The position numbers and the translations under genes were made by a program. A stretch of DNA of 64,000 nucleotides from Evansella cellulosilytica DSM 2522 (GTDB lineage: Bacteria > Bacillota > Bacilli > Bacillales > Salisediminibacteriaceae): contig NC_014829.1 in assembly GCF_000177235.2 (NCBI RefSeq), positions 2,914,001 to 2,978,000 of the forward strand, given 5' to 3'. Below, piece by piece: positions 1 to 7,944 of this stretch (position 1 is the stretch's first letter; every line of letters starts with the position of its first letter). Below the pieces are notes generated by a model, which made no database searches, was not told the origin of the DNA, and saw nothing but the letters and a program-made list of their open reading frames with translations.

Positions 1-58
1 TATATCCATGTAAGTATTGTACCACTTTTGATATTTCACTAAAACTATAATTATTCAT
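1..58 (-). CDS. Hypothetical protein, N-terminal fragment cut by window edge
   Basis: Only the first 19 codons are present, beginning MNNYSFSEISKVVQYLHG. An AAGGAG ribosome binding site lies eight bases before the ATG. The start overlaps the stop of the gene at 55-528 as ATGA, which argues for translational coupling and a three-gene operon (525-1166, 55-528, this gene). Nothing can be said of the function. Confidence 0.6.
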   Translation of the reverse strand, partial: MNNYSFSEISKVVQYLHGY

Positions 59-528
59 ACCGATAACTCCTTAAATTGCTTCGTGACTTCTTCTTGTATT
101 GATTTTAATTCGAATAGTATCTTTTTCATTTTTTTATTATAATCTGAATTGTCATCTATTGTTTTACATAAGGAGTATAAAGTGTTAATTCTACTTTCGA
201 TAAGACCAGAAGAAAATTTTATAATTGCTTTATTAGATGAAATTGTTTTTTCTAATGCCGAGATATTTATAGTATATTCTACTCCAGAATGAGACTTGTC
301 AATATACAATTGGTATTCTTCTATTATCGGTTTATAAACTTTTGGATACAATTCGTTCATAATCAATGAATAAATAAATTCTTTTCTAACTTCTTTCTTA
401 TTAGATCTGTATATGAAGAATGTAATTATAATCGTCAATAAGCTTCCTAATAAACCGCTAAAAAATTGTGGTATCAATTCATTACTTATTAAAGATAATA
501 AAATGATATCTGTTAATGTGTAAGTCAT
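55..528 (-). CDS. Hypothetical protein with one N-terminal membrane segment
   Basis: The protein has 157 residues. Residues about 18-40 form one strongly hydrophobic segment (FFSGLLGSLLTIIITFFIY) followed at once by a basic stretch (RSNKKEVRK), so the rest is probably cytoplasmic and helical. I do not recognise the family. The start overlaps the stop of the upstream gene at 525 by four bases and the stop overlaps the next start (ATGA), so this is the middle gene of a tightly coupled minus-strand operon. The layout of a small membrane protein with partners is seen in some accessory and defence operons of phages, but nothing in the sequence proves such a role. Confidence 0.7.
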   Translation of the reverse strand: MTYTLTDIILLSLISNELIPQFFSGLLGSLLTIIITFFIYRSNKKEVRKEFIYSLIMNELYPKVYKPIIEEYQLYIDKSHSGVEYTINISALEKTISSNKAIIKFSSGLIESRINTLYSLCKTIDDNSDYNKKMKKILFELKSIQEEVTKQFKELSV

Positions 529-1166
529 TTTTTACTTCTCTCTTCTTCTTTATATAAAAAATTTTCCATTAAGGAGTGGAAACGGTCAAAATCTTTTTTT
601 AATTTATCGTATTCATCGACATTAATATTATTTGCGCCTTTGTCAAATTTAAATATGAGGTTATCAATAAGTGTACTAGCTAGTGCCATGCCATCATTAA
701 AATTAAGTGCTGCATGGAATATAGTGTTATTATTTTTAACAAGTGTCATAGAAAATTCGAATGGAGAAGATTCAGGAAAACCAAAAACAGATCCTTTAAT
801 TCCATTTGGACTATTTAGCACTTTATCCATTTGCATGAAGTGGTAACTAGAAGCTCTTTTTAACATTTCAATCCTTCGAAAAACTTCCCTGTGTTTTCCA
901 TTATAGTTTGGTACAATTCGTTTAGAAACATATTCTTGAAATGTTTTCATATGCTCTCCAAGCAGTTCAAATCCATGTACCTGATAATCAATAAAATTTG
1001 CGACTACTAAATCACTATTCGAAGATAAATAATTAGTTGTAATCTGTTCAATTGTTTGTAGGTTATTATTTGTATTCAAATAATCGATAAGATTATTGAA
1101 CATATCATCGAACTTTTCCTGATCAAAACCAGTTCTAATATTGGTTGTTTCAAACTTCTTTTCCAT
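525..1166 (-). CDS. Hypothetical protein, first gene of left-edge operon
   Basis: The start chosen is the ATG at 1166 because an AGAGGTG ribosome binding site stands in front of it; an in-frame GTG nine bases upstream lies within that site. The 213-residue protein is hydrophilic, with helical ends and a central block (about residues 125-165) that looks like beta structure (GSVFGFPESSPFEFSMTLV, NTIFHAALNF). No family is recognised. It opens a three-gene operon with the membrane protein at 55-528 and the fragment at the window edge. A TTGACA-type promoter lies about 75 bases upstream. It is either prophage cargo or a later acquisition beside the degraded late region. Confidence 0.7.
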   Translation of the reverse strand: MEKKFETTNIRTGFDQEKFDDMFNNLIDYLNTNNNLQTIEQITTNYLSSNSDLVVANFIDYQVHGFELLGEHMKTFQEYVSKRIVPNYNGKHREVFRRIEMLKRASSYHFMQMDKVLNSPNGIKGSVFGFPESSPFEFSMTLVKNNNTIFHAALNFNDGMALASTLIDNLIFKFDKGANNINVDEYDKLKKDFDRFHSLMENFLYKEEERSKK

Positions 1167-1218
1167 TGAAAACACCTCTATATAATTTATTATCTAAAAA
1201 TTACGTATGTGTATGCGA

Positions 1219-1248
1219 TATAAACATAATTCTGCATTTAATTGTCAA
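1219..1248 (-). promoter_or_regulatory. Candidate sigma-A promoter for the left-edge operon
   Basis: On the minus strand a perfect TTGACA (1248-1243) is followed after 17-18 bases by a weak -10 (GTTTAT or TTTATA). It lies between the terminator of the upstream small gene and the start at 1166. The weak -10 box keeps confidence moderate. Confidence 0.45.
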
Positions 1249-1261
1249 TTCCTGCAAAAAA

Positions 1262-1284
1262 ATAAAAAAACAGGATTTCTCCTG
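1262..1284 (-). terminator. Rho-independent terminator
   Basis: On the minus strand a CAGGA/TCCTG stem closed by a GAAA tetraloop is followed by seven T residues, then more T-rich sequence. It lies 11 bases beyond the stop of the 50-residue gene at 1295-1447. Confidence 0.85.
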
Positions 1285-1294
1285 CTCTTTGGAC

Positions 1295-1447
1295 CTATTC
1301 GGCATATATTTTTCCATCAGCACGCCCCAACAAAAAACCTTGTTTAAAATACTCCTTAGCTATTTCAATCTCTTTTTCTGTAAAATCTGTTCTTTCTGCG
1401 GTTATCAATAATTTCATAAGTGTGTCTAAATTACCTGTATTCTCCAA
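1295..1447 (-). CDS. Small hypothetical protein (50 aa, TTG start)
   Basis: The start is a TTG preceded by a strong AGGAGGGG ribosome binding site six bases away. The product is 50 residues (MENTGNLDTLMKLLITAERT at the N-terminus) and predicted helical, ending GRADGKIYAE. A textbook terminator follows the stop directly, so the gene has all signals of a real expressed unit although it is short. The family is not recognised. It lies downstream of the 54-residue gene at 1548-1712 on the same strand and may share its transcript. Confidence 0.65.
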   Translation of the reverse strand: MENTGNLDTLMKLLITAERTDFTEKEIEIAKEYFKQGFLLGRADGKIYAE

Positions 1448-1547
1448 TTTTTATCCCCTCCTAAGCTAATAATAACTTAATGGGAGGATGATTAATGTGT
1501 CTGATTTATGTATTATTTGTGCCCTCTGTCCTCGTAACTAATGCTGT

Positions 1548-1712
1548 TTAAATATCTAAACAATTCCCTCTTTTGTACTTTCCGTACGCCTCTACTTCAT
1601 CGATCTTACTCTCCGGTATTTTTACTATTGTACCATTAGTAAAGTCCATCAGCTGGATGACTTTTTCTGTTACTATGCGGTACCAGTACATAAATTTGTT
1701 GTTTGTTTCCAT
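1548..1712 (-). CDS. Small hypothetical protein (54 aa), with diverged copy at 3.7 kb
   Basis: An AGAAGG ribosome binding site precedes the ATG. The 54-residue product starts METNNKFMYWYRIVTEKVIQ and ends with an EAYGKYKRGNCLDI tail. A similar sequence (EAYGRYIRDHCLY) is encoded at 3677-3775 after the distal tail gene, and DNA similarity continues about 60 bases past both stop codons. The two loci are therefore diverged duplicates. The function is unknown. The predicted product has alternating charged and aromatic residues and no membrane segment. Confidence 0.55.
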   Translation of the reverse strand: METNNKFMYWYRIVTEKVIQLMDFTNGTIVKIPESKIDEVEAYGKYKRGNCLDI

Positions 1713-1897
1713 ATCTTATAACCTTCTTTTAATCATCCCAAAACTGATTGTGCCTTTACTTATAACTACTTATTGGGTTATGAAGACTGATGTTGATTAA
1801 ATTGAAAATCTAGAGTTCTTGACAGTACTCATAAAAGTTATTATAGGAGGTTCTCCATGTCAATACTCTGAAACATATTTAGGTGTACCTTATAGTA

Positions 1898-1926
1898 TTG
1901 ACAAGTATTATATAACATTGTATGTT
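1898..1926 (+). promoter_or_regulatory. Sigma-A-type promoter
   Basis: TTGACA at 1898-1903, a 17-base spacer and TATGTT at 1921-1926 form a good promoter facing right. A second TTGACA-N17-TATAGG pair lies upstream at 1819-1847 and is followed by an AGGAGG-ATG that opens a frame of only four codons before a stop. Confidence 0.55.
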
Positions 1927-1932
1927 ATTTAT

Positions 1933-2016
1933 AGTTGAATAAATGATACGGGAACAACCCGGTCAAGTGCCCCCTCAATAGGAGTGGTTTATCTTGGTCG
2001 GGTTTTTATTTTTTAT
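1933..2016 (+). ncRNA. Candidate short terminated RNA or leader
   Basis: A transcript from the promoter at 1898-1926 would run about 80 bases to a strong terminator: AACCCGGTCAAG at 1956-1967 pairs with CTTGGTCGGGTT at 1993-2004, followed by a T-rich run. No credible reading frame lies inside. It could be a small RNA or an attenuated leader of the DUF3800 gene that starts at 2116. This is inferred from promoter and terminator geometry only. Confidence 0.35.
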
Positions 2017-2115
2017 AAAGTACTATAGTACTGATAAAACTATTTAATAGATTAGTTAGGTTTTGTATAATTAAGTTATTGTAAAAAAATGAGAGTTACT
2101 AAAGAGGGGTATTAT

Positions 2116-2808
2116 ATGTTAAATATCTATTGTGATGAAAGTTGCCATTTAGAAAATGATGGGGAAAAGGTTATGATATTAGGTTCAATTAGTTGTCCAA
2201 AAAGGTTAACTAGAAGTACAGCACAGGATATTTTTCAAATTAAGTTCCAACATGGAATTAATAAGTATGCGGAAATTAAATGGACTAAGGTATCTAATTC
2301 AAATTTAGACTATTTTATAAGCTTGGTTGATTACTTTTTTAAAACTGCACACTTAAGTTTCCGTGCTCTGATAGCAGAAAAAAATGGGTTGCGTCATGAT
2401 GATTATCAACAGACCCATGATGACTGGTATTATAAGATGTATTATCTATTGCTTAGAGGGATAATTGACCCGGAAGTCATAAACAACGTATATTTGGATA
2501 TTAAAGATACAAATGGTACGGAAAAAGTTATTAATCTTAGAAAATATTTAAGTCACTACCTCCATGATTTTGAATATAGGACTATTGAAAAAATACAGTT
2601 AATTCGATCTGAAGAGAGTCAATTGCTTCAGTTAGCGGATTTATTAATTGGTGCCATAGGCTATGAAAATAGGGATATTGACACCAGTGATGCAAAATTG
2701 AGACTGGTCCAACACATTAAAAATTACTCTGGAACAAACTTACGCAATTCAACACGATTGAATCAAAGAAAATTCAATTTATTCTTATGGGAACCCGATA
2801 GGTGGTGA
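2116..2808 (+). CDS. DUF3800 domain protein
   Basis: The start is set at the ATG at 2116, six bases after a GAGGGG ribosome binding site; an in-frame ATG 27 bases upstream lacks one. The 230-residue product opens MLNIYCDESCH, the acidic DES signature near the N-terminus typical of DUF3800, and keeps later family-like acidic positions (YLDIKDTNGT near residue 140, QLLQLADLLIGAI near residue 180). DUF3800 proteins have an RNase H-like look and are common in accessory and defence regions; their biochemical role is not settled. The next gene starts seven bases after the stop, so the two form a plus-strand pair running against all surrounding prophage genes. This suggests cargo with its own promoter. 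Confidence 0.75.
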   Translation: MLNIYCDESCHLENDGEKVMILGSISCPKRLTRSTAQDIFQIKFQHGINKYAEIKWTKVSNSNLDYFISLVDYFFKTAHLSFRALIAEKNGLRHDDYQQTHDDWYYKMYYLLLRGIIDPEVINNVYLDIKDTNGTEKVINLRKYLSHYLHDFEYRTIEKIQLIRSEESQLLQLADLLIGAIGYENRDIDTSDAKLRLVQHIKNYSGTNLRNSTRLNQRKFNLFLWEPDRW

Positions 2809-2815
2809 TTATTAA

Positions 2816-3325
2816 ATGAAATTCGCTTGTGAATGGCTTCCGGATTTAGTAGATTTCAATGACTATGGCGACTGGACAAGATACGAAGATATACTGTACT
2901 CGATATTTTATCAAGATTTTGTGGCCACGCAGCAACTTATTAATAATAAACCTGTTAATTATAGGAAACATCCATATGAGTGCGATAAAGAACAAGCTTT
3001 TTTTCATCTAACCTCAGTTGATTATCATAAAACACAAGATCCAAGTAATAGAATCCCAGATTTGAGGCGATGTGAAAGGATACGGTGGATTAAAGCGTTA
3101 ATACACAATTGGAATTGTCCAAGCGGAATTGTAAAGATATGGAGAGAGCCTTATAAATCATATGAGCGATTGCATTTCCTTATTGAAGAGGAGAGATATT
3201 TACTTGTAATTGAAGAGAGAAAAAATTACTTTCTTTTAATAACTGCTTACTATTTAGACCGGGATCATGAATTGAAGAAAAAACTAAAAAAATACAATAA
3301 ATACAAGCAAAAAACGCCCCTCTAG
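2816..3325 (+). CDS. Phage P1-related-type protein, possible BECR-fold toxin-like protein
   Basis: The 169-residue protein has the pattern of a family often labelled phage P1-related: a conserved FFHLTS block near residue 63, PDLRRCERIRWIKALI near residues 82-97, and a C-terminal YLLVIEERKNYFLLITAYYL. This order (His, then Arg-rich helix, then paired strands ending TAYY) resembles the BECR ribonuclease folds of RelE, EndoU and colicin D/E5 type; that link is my inference, not a database result. The start follows GGTGG by ten bases. It is coupled to the DUF3800 gene seven bases upstream. The gene overlaps a terminator hairpin at its 3' end. A toxin-like or defence-linked role fits the context but is not shown. 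Confidence 0.65.
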   Translation: MKFACEWLPDLVDFNDYGDWTRYEDILYSIFYQDFVATQQLINNKPVNYRKHPYECDKEQAFFHLTSVDYHKTQDPSNRIPDLRRCERIRWIKALIHNWNCPSGIVKIWREPYKSYERLHFLIEEERYLLVIEERKNYFLLITAYYLDRDHELKKKLKKYNKYKQKTPL

Positions 3326-3340
3326 GTGAGAGACGTTTTC
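3310..3340 (-). terminator. Bidirectional terminator at the end of the prophage late region
   Basis: A stem built on AACG...CGTT and CTC...GAG is followed on the minus strand by six T residues. It would stop leftward transcription coming from the tail genes and also lies at the stop of the plus-strand gene at 2816-3325. Confidence 0.6.
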
Positions 3341-3531
3341 AGGAACTCCTTCTACATCCTGGTAGATGAGCTAGTTTCATTATATGCATCGGTAATATTA
3401 AGTGTCAACAATTATCAATAACTTCATGAAATATTATTATTAGTACTATGCCCTTTTATTTAATTTTTAAACCAAAAATTAAAGGTGTCCTATAAGGTAT
3501 GGTGCTTTGTAATTTCCAAAAACCATATCAT

Positions 3532-3775
3532 TTAGCTAATAATTTTTATCGGTTGTTGCACCATCAATGTTTCTCTATTATCTCCTGATTTTTCAGCAAA
3601 CTCAATAACGCTATTACTATGTTTAGTCAAAAATCTACCAAATATAAGAGGTGAAGTGGTGCATATCTTTATCTTATTAGTGTCCCCTGTAATCATAACT
3701 GCTGCTGTTTAATTTATATAGACAGTGGTCTCTTATATACCTTCCATAAGCTTCTAACTCGATTAAAGAAAGCAC
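3532..3775 (-). pseudogene. Decayed small-gene copy after the distal tail gene
   Basis: Two overlapping frames carry protein-like sequence. The part at 3677-3775 encodes an EAYGRYIRDHCLY stretch matching the tail of the 54-residue protein at 1548-1712. A shifted frame at 3532-3696 encodes 54 residues including FGRFLTKHSNSVIEFAEKSG. Neither has a ribosome binding site. The similarity to the copy near 1.5 kb and the frame change suggest a frameshifted remnant. Apart from this and the terminator at 3310-3340, nothing coding is visible between 3326 and 3805; tail genes expected here are missing. Confidence 0.45.
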
Positions 3776-3805
3776 CTAACTCTCTGTATTTGATGTTCTT
3801 CGCCC

Positions 3806-4630
3806 CTACAAATAATAAAAACGAGTATCAAATATTATTTCGATTTGACCACTCGTCCCACTAATTGTTATTTCGTTTCCCCCTGGCTCTAACGTTAATA
3901 CCCTTTTGCATGTATTGCTGAAAATTGATATACCGTTCTTTCTGGCTCTAACACCTTCGATTACTATTTCTTGCTGTGATGTAGTTGATCCAAAATATTG
4001 CCATTCATCACCATTACGTTCATTACGTATTTTTAAATTATTTGAGATACCTTTAAAAGTGATTTTATACTGTTGATACCACTCGCGAGGATCTAGCGCA
4101 ACGTCACCTATATTATTAAATACAAAGGAAGTGCTATTAAACGTATAGTCATTTTGGTCTACGCTAAGACCTTGACCGATCCCCCATAACTCAACATCAA
4201 AAGTAAAGGGACTAAGTGAAGTTCCTATGCTCTCTGCAAAAGCTGATTCACTTTCAAATGTTAGGTTGATTCGCCCATAACGATCTATTTGTTGCGGTTC
4301 TATAGGAGATTCCAATTTCACTTTATATCTCTTCCAAGGTTGCCTAAAATGTCTAACATAAAAAGCTTCTCTACTATCGAATATTCTATTTAACTCATTT
4401 ATCAAGAGATAATAGTCGTCTACATTTTCTCCCTTCAGCAAAAAGGTTGCATAGATTCTCCTACCCTCATAAACTGTACCAAGGTCTACATAACCGTTCT
4501 TTCCTTCAGGATATTCTTTGGCTGTTCTTGGTATAGGCAATGGAGCTGAAAAGGTTAGGCATGTGATTCCATAATCTAAAACATTTATCTCTGTATCTTT
4601 TCTTATAACAGATAGATCATATTTTCTCAT
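3806..4630 (-). CDS. Distal tail protein (Dit, siphovirus tail component family)
   Basis: The 274-residue product is the baseplate hub protein that connects the tail tube with the adsorption apparatus. Its position right after the tape measure gene, the four-base overlap with it (ATG at 4630 inside the stop), and the length all fit. N-terminal sequence with ITCLTFSAPLPIPRTAKEYPEG and the FYVRHFRQPWKRYKVKLE block near residue 95 are typical of the phage-tail family that includes SPP1 gp19.1. The C-terminal half is beta-rich (carbohydrate-module-like in known Dits). It is the last recognisable structural gene; the expected tail-lysin gene does not follow. Confidence 0.85.
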   Translation of the reverse strand: MRKYDLSVIRKDTEINVLDYGITCLTFSAPLPIPRTAKEYPEGKNGYVDLGTVYEGRRIYATFLLKGENVDDYYLLINELNRIFDSREAFYVRHFRQPWKRYKVKLESPIEPQQIDRYGRINLTFESESAFAESIGTSLSPFTFDVELWGIGQGLSVDQNDYTFNSTSFVFNNIGDVALDPREWYQQYKITFKGISNNLKIRNERNGDEWQYFGSTTSQQEIVIEGVRARKNGISIFSNTCKRVLTLEPGGNEITISGTSGQIEIIFDTRFYYL

Positions 4631-7600
4631 GTTTGCTTAACCCCCATAACCAGCAGCTGATTTTCAACCTCGTTTTGTTGTTCTGAATTTATTTGATCGT
4701 AAAGATCTCTGTCTATATTTCCTTCAACAGTGATGTGATTAGTGATGTGAATAGGTCTTTCTTGATCTGATGAAGTGCTTCTAATTCTTGCAGAAACTGC
4801 ATCAGCAAATGGCTGCATATATTGACCAGCTAAAGGCATTGCAACTTCTGGGCCAGCTTCCCCAAACCCTTTAATGCCCCCAGGAGTGTTTAGAACTGTT
4901 GGTTGCGTAAAGACAGCACCTCTTGCATACCAATCAATACCGATTCTTGGAACACTTGGCGGATTTATGCTAAACGATCCTTCCAAACTAAATCTAGGTA
5001 GTTTAGGAACATCTATGCTTGGGAGAGCGAGTTTTGTGTTATCAAAAACTGCCTTTATAGCATTAATGGCTCCAATAACAGAGTCTTTAGCGCTGTTTAT
5101 AGGACTCAAAATATCGTCTTTTGCTTGATTAAATCGACTTTTTACTATGATTCCCATAGCGGTCAACGTACCTGAGACATTCGATTTAAGTTCTTCCATC
5201 TTTTCTGTTGGATAATCTCTAATCTTTCTAGCTGTCTCTCTTACCTCGTCCCACTGCTCGTTCCATTTTTTCTTGATGAACGTAGTAAGTATCGTAGTCA
5301 TTGCTTCTTTTTGCTTTTTATACTGCTCATATTTAGTTAAGATCTCACCCGTTTCCCAATCGATCAAAAAGATATGTTCTTCTGCCTGCTTTCTCGCTTC
5401 TTCTACAACTAAATGATGCATTTCTTCAGCACGACTAACTACTTCATCTCGCTGTCTTTCAGCTTCTCGAATCATTGCACTAGCTTGTTCTTCGGTTATA
5501 TCGCCAGCTTCATCACGTAGCCTTATAAATTCACCAATAGATCTGTTATACTGCTCCTCTGCCTCAGCCACTACTGCATCTTTTTGTTCAACTGAATTCT
5601 TCACCACTTCAGCTGCTTGTCTTGCTGTAATTAAACTAGCATTCTCATGCATTCTTTCAAGTATTATTTTTTGCTCCAACTCGTTTTCAGACATTGCCTG
5701 TATGCCATTTTCAACCATTTCGCGTTGTAGTTGATTAATTTTTCTATGTTCATAGGCTGTAAGTTCTCTGTTCTCTGCTTCTGCAGTTTCAATTATTTTT
5801 TGAATTTGTTCAAACGCTCTTTCCGTTTCAGCAATTCTATTGTCATAGCCTTCTTCGATTGCGGATAAAATGTCCATCTGATTATCTTCAGTGAGCCTAA
5901 CCGTATCTTCATAATTAAACTCATAAATTCCATTCGCGTTAGCGAAAAACTCTTGCATACTTCTTATAGATTTATCTTTTTGTTCATCAAGTGCTTCAGC
6001 TACTCGCTCTGACATTTCTCTAAAGTTACCGACTATTGCATCCCTAGTTTCTTCAGAGACTTCTTTACCGGTCATCGCTAATTCACGTAAAGCAAATGTT
6101 GCATCATCATTAAGGTCTAAAAATGCACCAACAGCCTCCTGAGTAGACTCGGAGACTTCATCACTAAATCTATTTACTTCTGGTATAGCATCTTGTTTTA
6201 GGTGATTATATAAAGCGATACCGCCAGCAGTTAATGCTCCTAATGTTAAAATTGTGAGTCCTACAGGACCTGTTGCAAATGTAGTTAGTGCCGCTCCGAG
6301 GCCACCAGCTCCTGCAATTGCTCCTGTTAAACCAGATACACCAGCCATGACACCACCAACAGTAGTTGTCAAACCACCTAATGTAACTAAAACAGGACCT
6401 GCAGCTGCTGCAGCTCCCGCTAAACCAATTATAAATTTTTGTGTTTCTGGATCTGCTTCAGCAAATTTTGTTATTAAATCACTAAGCCAAATCACTACTG
6501 GTTCGATAGAGTCGGCTAAAGTAAGGAGTGATGGTATAAGAGTATCACCAAGGTTTTGAGCCATTACTGCCATTCTTTGTTTAAATTGCTCCCATGTAAA
6601 ACCTGCTTTGTTTATACCTTCAGTTTGCTCCTGGAATGCTTTATCAGTTGCTCCCGATACCTCTTGCATTTCAGCTAATTTTTCATTAAAAGTATCGGCT
6701 TGAGCTCCACTTAGTGCTAATGCAAGTGTCTGACCTTCTATAGACCCTATATATTTTTGTAGAGGTATACCGCTTGATTCTGCAGCTGACACAATAGCTT
6801 CTAAGGATCCTTGCAGACCCAATGATTCATACATTGCTTCTCCATTTGCATATCCTAATTCTTCAAACAACTTTGTCATTTCTCCAGTAGGTGCCATAAG
6901 GGATTGTAATATACCTCTAAACTGAGTAACGACCTCTGAAGCAGATCCAGTAACACCCGTTCCAGTAGCCATTACGCCGAACAGTTCTTCCTGAGATACA
7001 CCTAACTCTGACGCGAGGGGAATAACCCGGCCCATAGAACTTGCGAGTTCAGGAAAGCTTGTTTGTCCTAGCCTAACAGTTGTAAACGCTAAATCTGAAG
7101 CGTGTTGAACAGCTTCGGCTGATGTGTCACCATAACCTTTTGTAACTGCGGATGTTAAATCAATTGCATTAGATGTAGTTGCTAATCCTGCTGCAGCTGC
7201 CTTTGCATTTATTTCTAATATTTCAACTGTATCAGCCGTGTCACCAAAAGCTGATATAGTTTGATAAAGACCATCTGTCAAATCGCCTGTAGACTTACCG
7301 ACTTCAATTGCCATTTCTTGTACTGAAGTCTTCAAATCGTTGACTCTTGTGATATTACCTGGAATTAATGTGGCTACGTTAGCCATGCCGGCATTAAAAT
7401 CCGTTGCCATCTTTACTGCCGCACCGCCAAGTCCAACTATAGGTGCAGTGACACGTAGAGATAAATCTTTACCTATGTCTGACATCTTTCCGCCAATTTC
7501 CTTAAATCGCTCTCCCGTATCCTTTAGGTTGGTCTCGAGCCTTCTCCAGGGGTTTGTTTGCCGTTCTATAGCGTCTGTAACATCATTGAGCTGTTGCTCT

Positions 7601-7932
7601 GTCCTATTCATTGCAGCAACTGCATTGTTATGTTGAGTTAAGAGTTTTTGAGTTTCTACATGGTCCTCACCTTTAACTCTTACAGACTCTTCGTATCTTC
7701 GTCTTAACTCATCTACTTTAGCTCTCTGAGTCTCAAATGTACGGGTGAGGATGTCCGATCTCGTACGAAGACCTTCTAAACTTCTTCCGAAATCATTTCC
7801 TCCAGATCTTGTAACATTCATTTCAGATCTTAGACCACGAAGCCCAGCATTAACATTAGATAGTGATTGTGTAAATTCCGCATTATCTAGATTTAACCTG
7901 ACCCGGAGAGCCCCAACTTCTGCCTGTGACAT
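4627..7932 (-). CDS. Tail tape measure protein (TP901 family)
   Basis: The start is placed at the ATG at 7932, eight bases after GGGG; a GTG nine bases upstream has no spaced ribosome binding site. At 1101 residues it is the longest gene, as expected for the protein that sets tail length; by the usual 1.5 angstrom per residue rule this predicts a tail near 165 nm. Residues about 20-140 form a coiled coil, followed by the TP901 core (MATDFNAGMANVATLIPGN onward), then a hydrophobic glycine/alanine-rich membrane-like region near residues 500-580, long charged coiled coils (about 640-880) and a C-terminal NTPGGIKGFGEAGPEVAMP segment. It follows the frameshifted chaperone pair, the conserved siphophage order. 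Confidence 0.92.
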   Translation of the reverse strand: MSQAEVGALRVRLNLDNAEFTQSLSNVNAGLRGLRSEMNVTRSGGNDFGRSLEGLRTRSDILTRTFETQRAKVDELRRRYEESVRVKGEDHVETQKLLTQHNNAVAAMNRTEQQLNDVTDAIERQTNPWRRLETNLKDTGERFKEIGGKMSDIGKDLSLRVTAPIVGLGGAAVKMATDFNAGMANVATLIPGNITRVNDLKTSVQEMAIEVGKSTGDLTDGLYQTISAFGDTADTVEILEINAKAAAAGLATTSNAIDLTSAVTKGYGDTSAEAVQHASDLAFTTVRLGQTSFPELASSMGRVIPLASELGVSQEELFGVMATGTGVTGSASEVVTQFRGILQSLMAPTGEMTKLFEELGYANGEAMYESLGLQGSLEAIVSAAESSGIPLQKYIGSIEGQTLALALSGAQADTFNEKLAEMQEVSGATDKAFQEQTEGINKAGFTWEQFKQRMAVMAQNLGDTLIPSLLTLADSIEPVVIWLSDLITKFAEADPETQKFIIGLAGAAAAAGPVLVTLGGLTTTVGGVMAGVSGLTGAIAGAGGLGAALTTFATGPVGLTILTLGALTAGGIALYNHLKQDAIPEVNRFSDEVSESTQEAVGAFLDLNDDATFALRELAMTGKEVSEETRDAIVGNFREMSERVAEALDEQKDKSIRSMQEFFANANGIYEFNYEDTVRLTEDNQMDILSAIEEGYDNRIAETERAFEQIQKIIETAEAENRELTAYEHRKINQLQREMVENGIQAMSENELEQKIILERMHENASLITARQAAEVVKNSVEQKDAVVAEAEEQYNRSIGEFIRLRDEAGDITEEQASAMIREAERQRDEVVSRAEEMHHLVVEEARKQAEEHIFLIDWETGEILTKYEQYKKQKEAMTTILTTFIKKKWNEQWDEVRETARKIRDYPTEKMEELKSNVSGTLTAMGIIVKSRFNQAKDDILSPINSAKDSVIGAINAIKAVFDNTKLALPSIDVPKLPRFSLEGSFSINPPSVPRIGIDWYARGAVFTQPTVLNTPGGIKGFGEAGPEVAMPLAGQYMQPFADAVSARIRSTSSDQERPIHITNHITVEGNIDRDLYDQINSEQQNEVENQLLVMGVKQT

Positions 7933-7944
7933 TTCCCTCACCCC

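Noticed and set aside
640-846. 68-residue plus-strand frame inside the hypothetical gene at 525-1166
   Set aside because: Shadow of a longer gene with good start signals; no initiation site of its own.
1573-1800. 75-residue plus-strand frame opposite the 54-aa gene
   Set aside because: No ribosome binding site; the opposite strand has a signalled frame with a diverged copy elsewhere.
1855-1869. AGGAGG-ATG start on the plus strand at about 1849-1858
   Set aside because: The frame has only ATG TCA ATA CTC before a stop; too short to be a gene, though it may mark a decayed start or leader.
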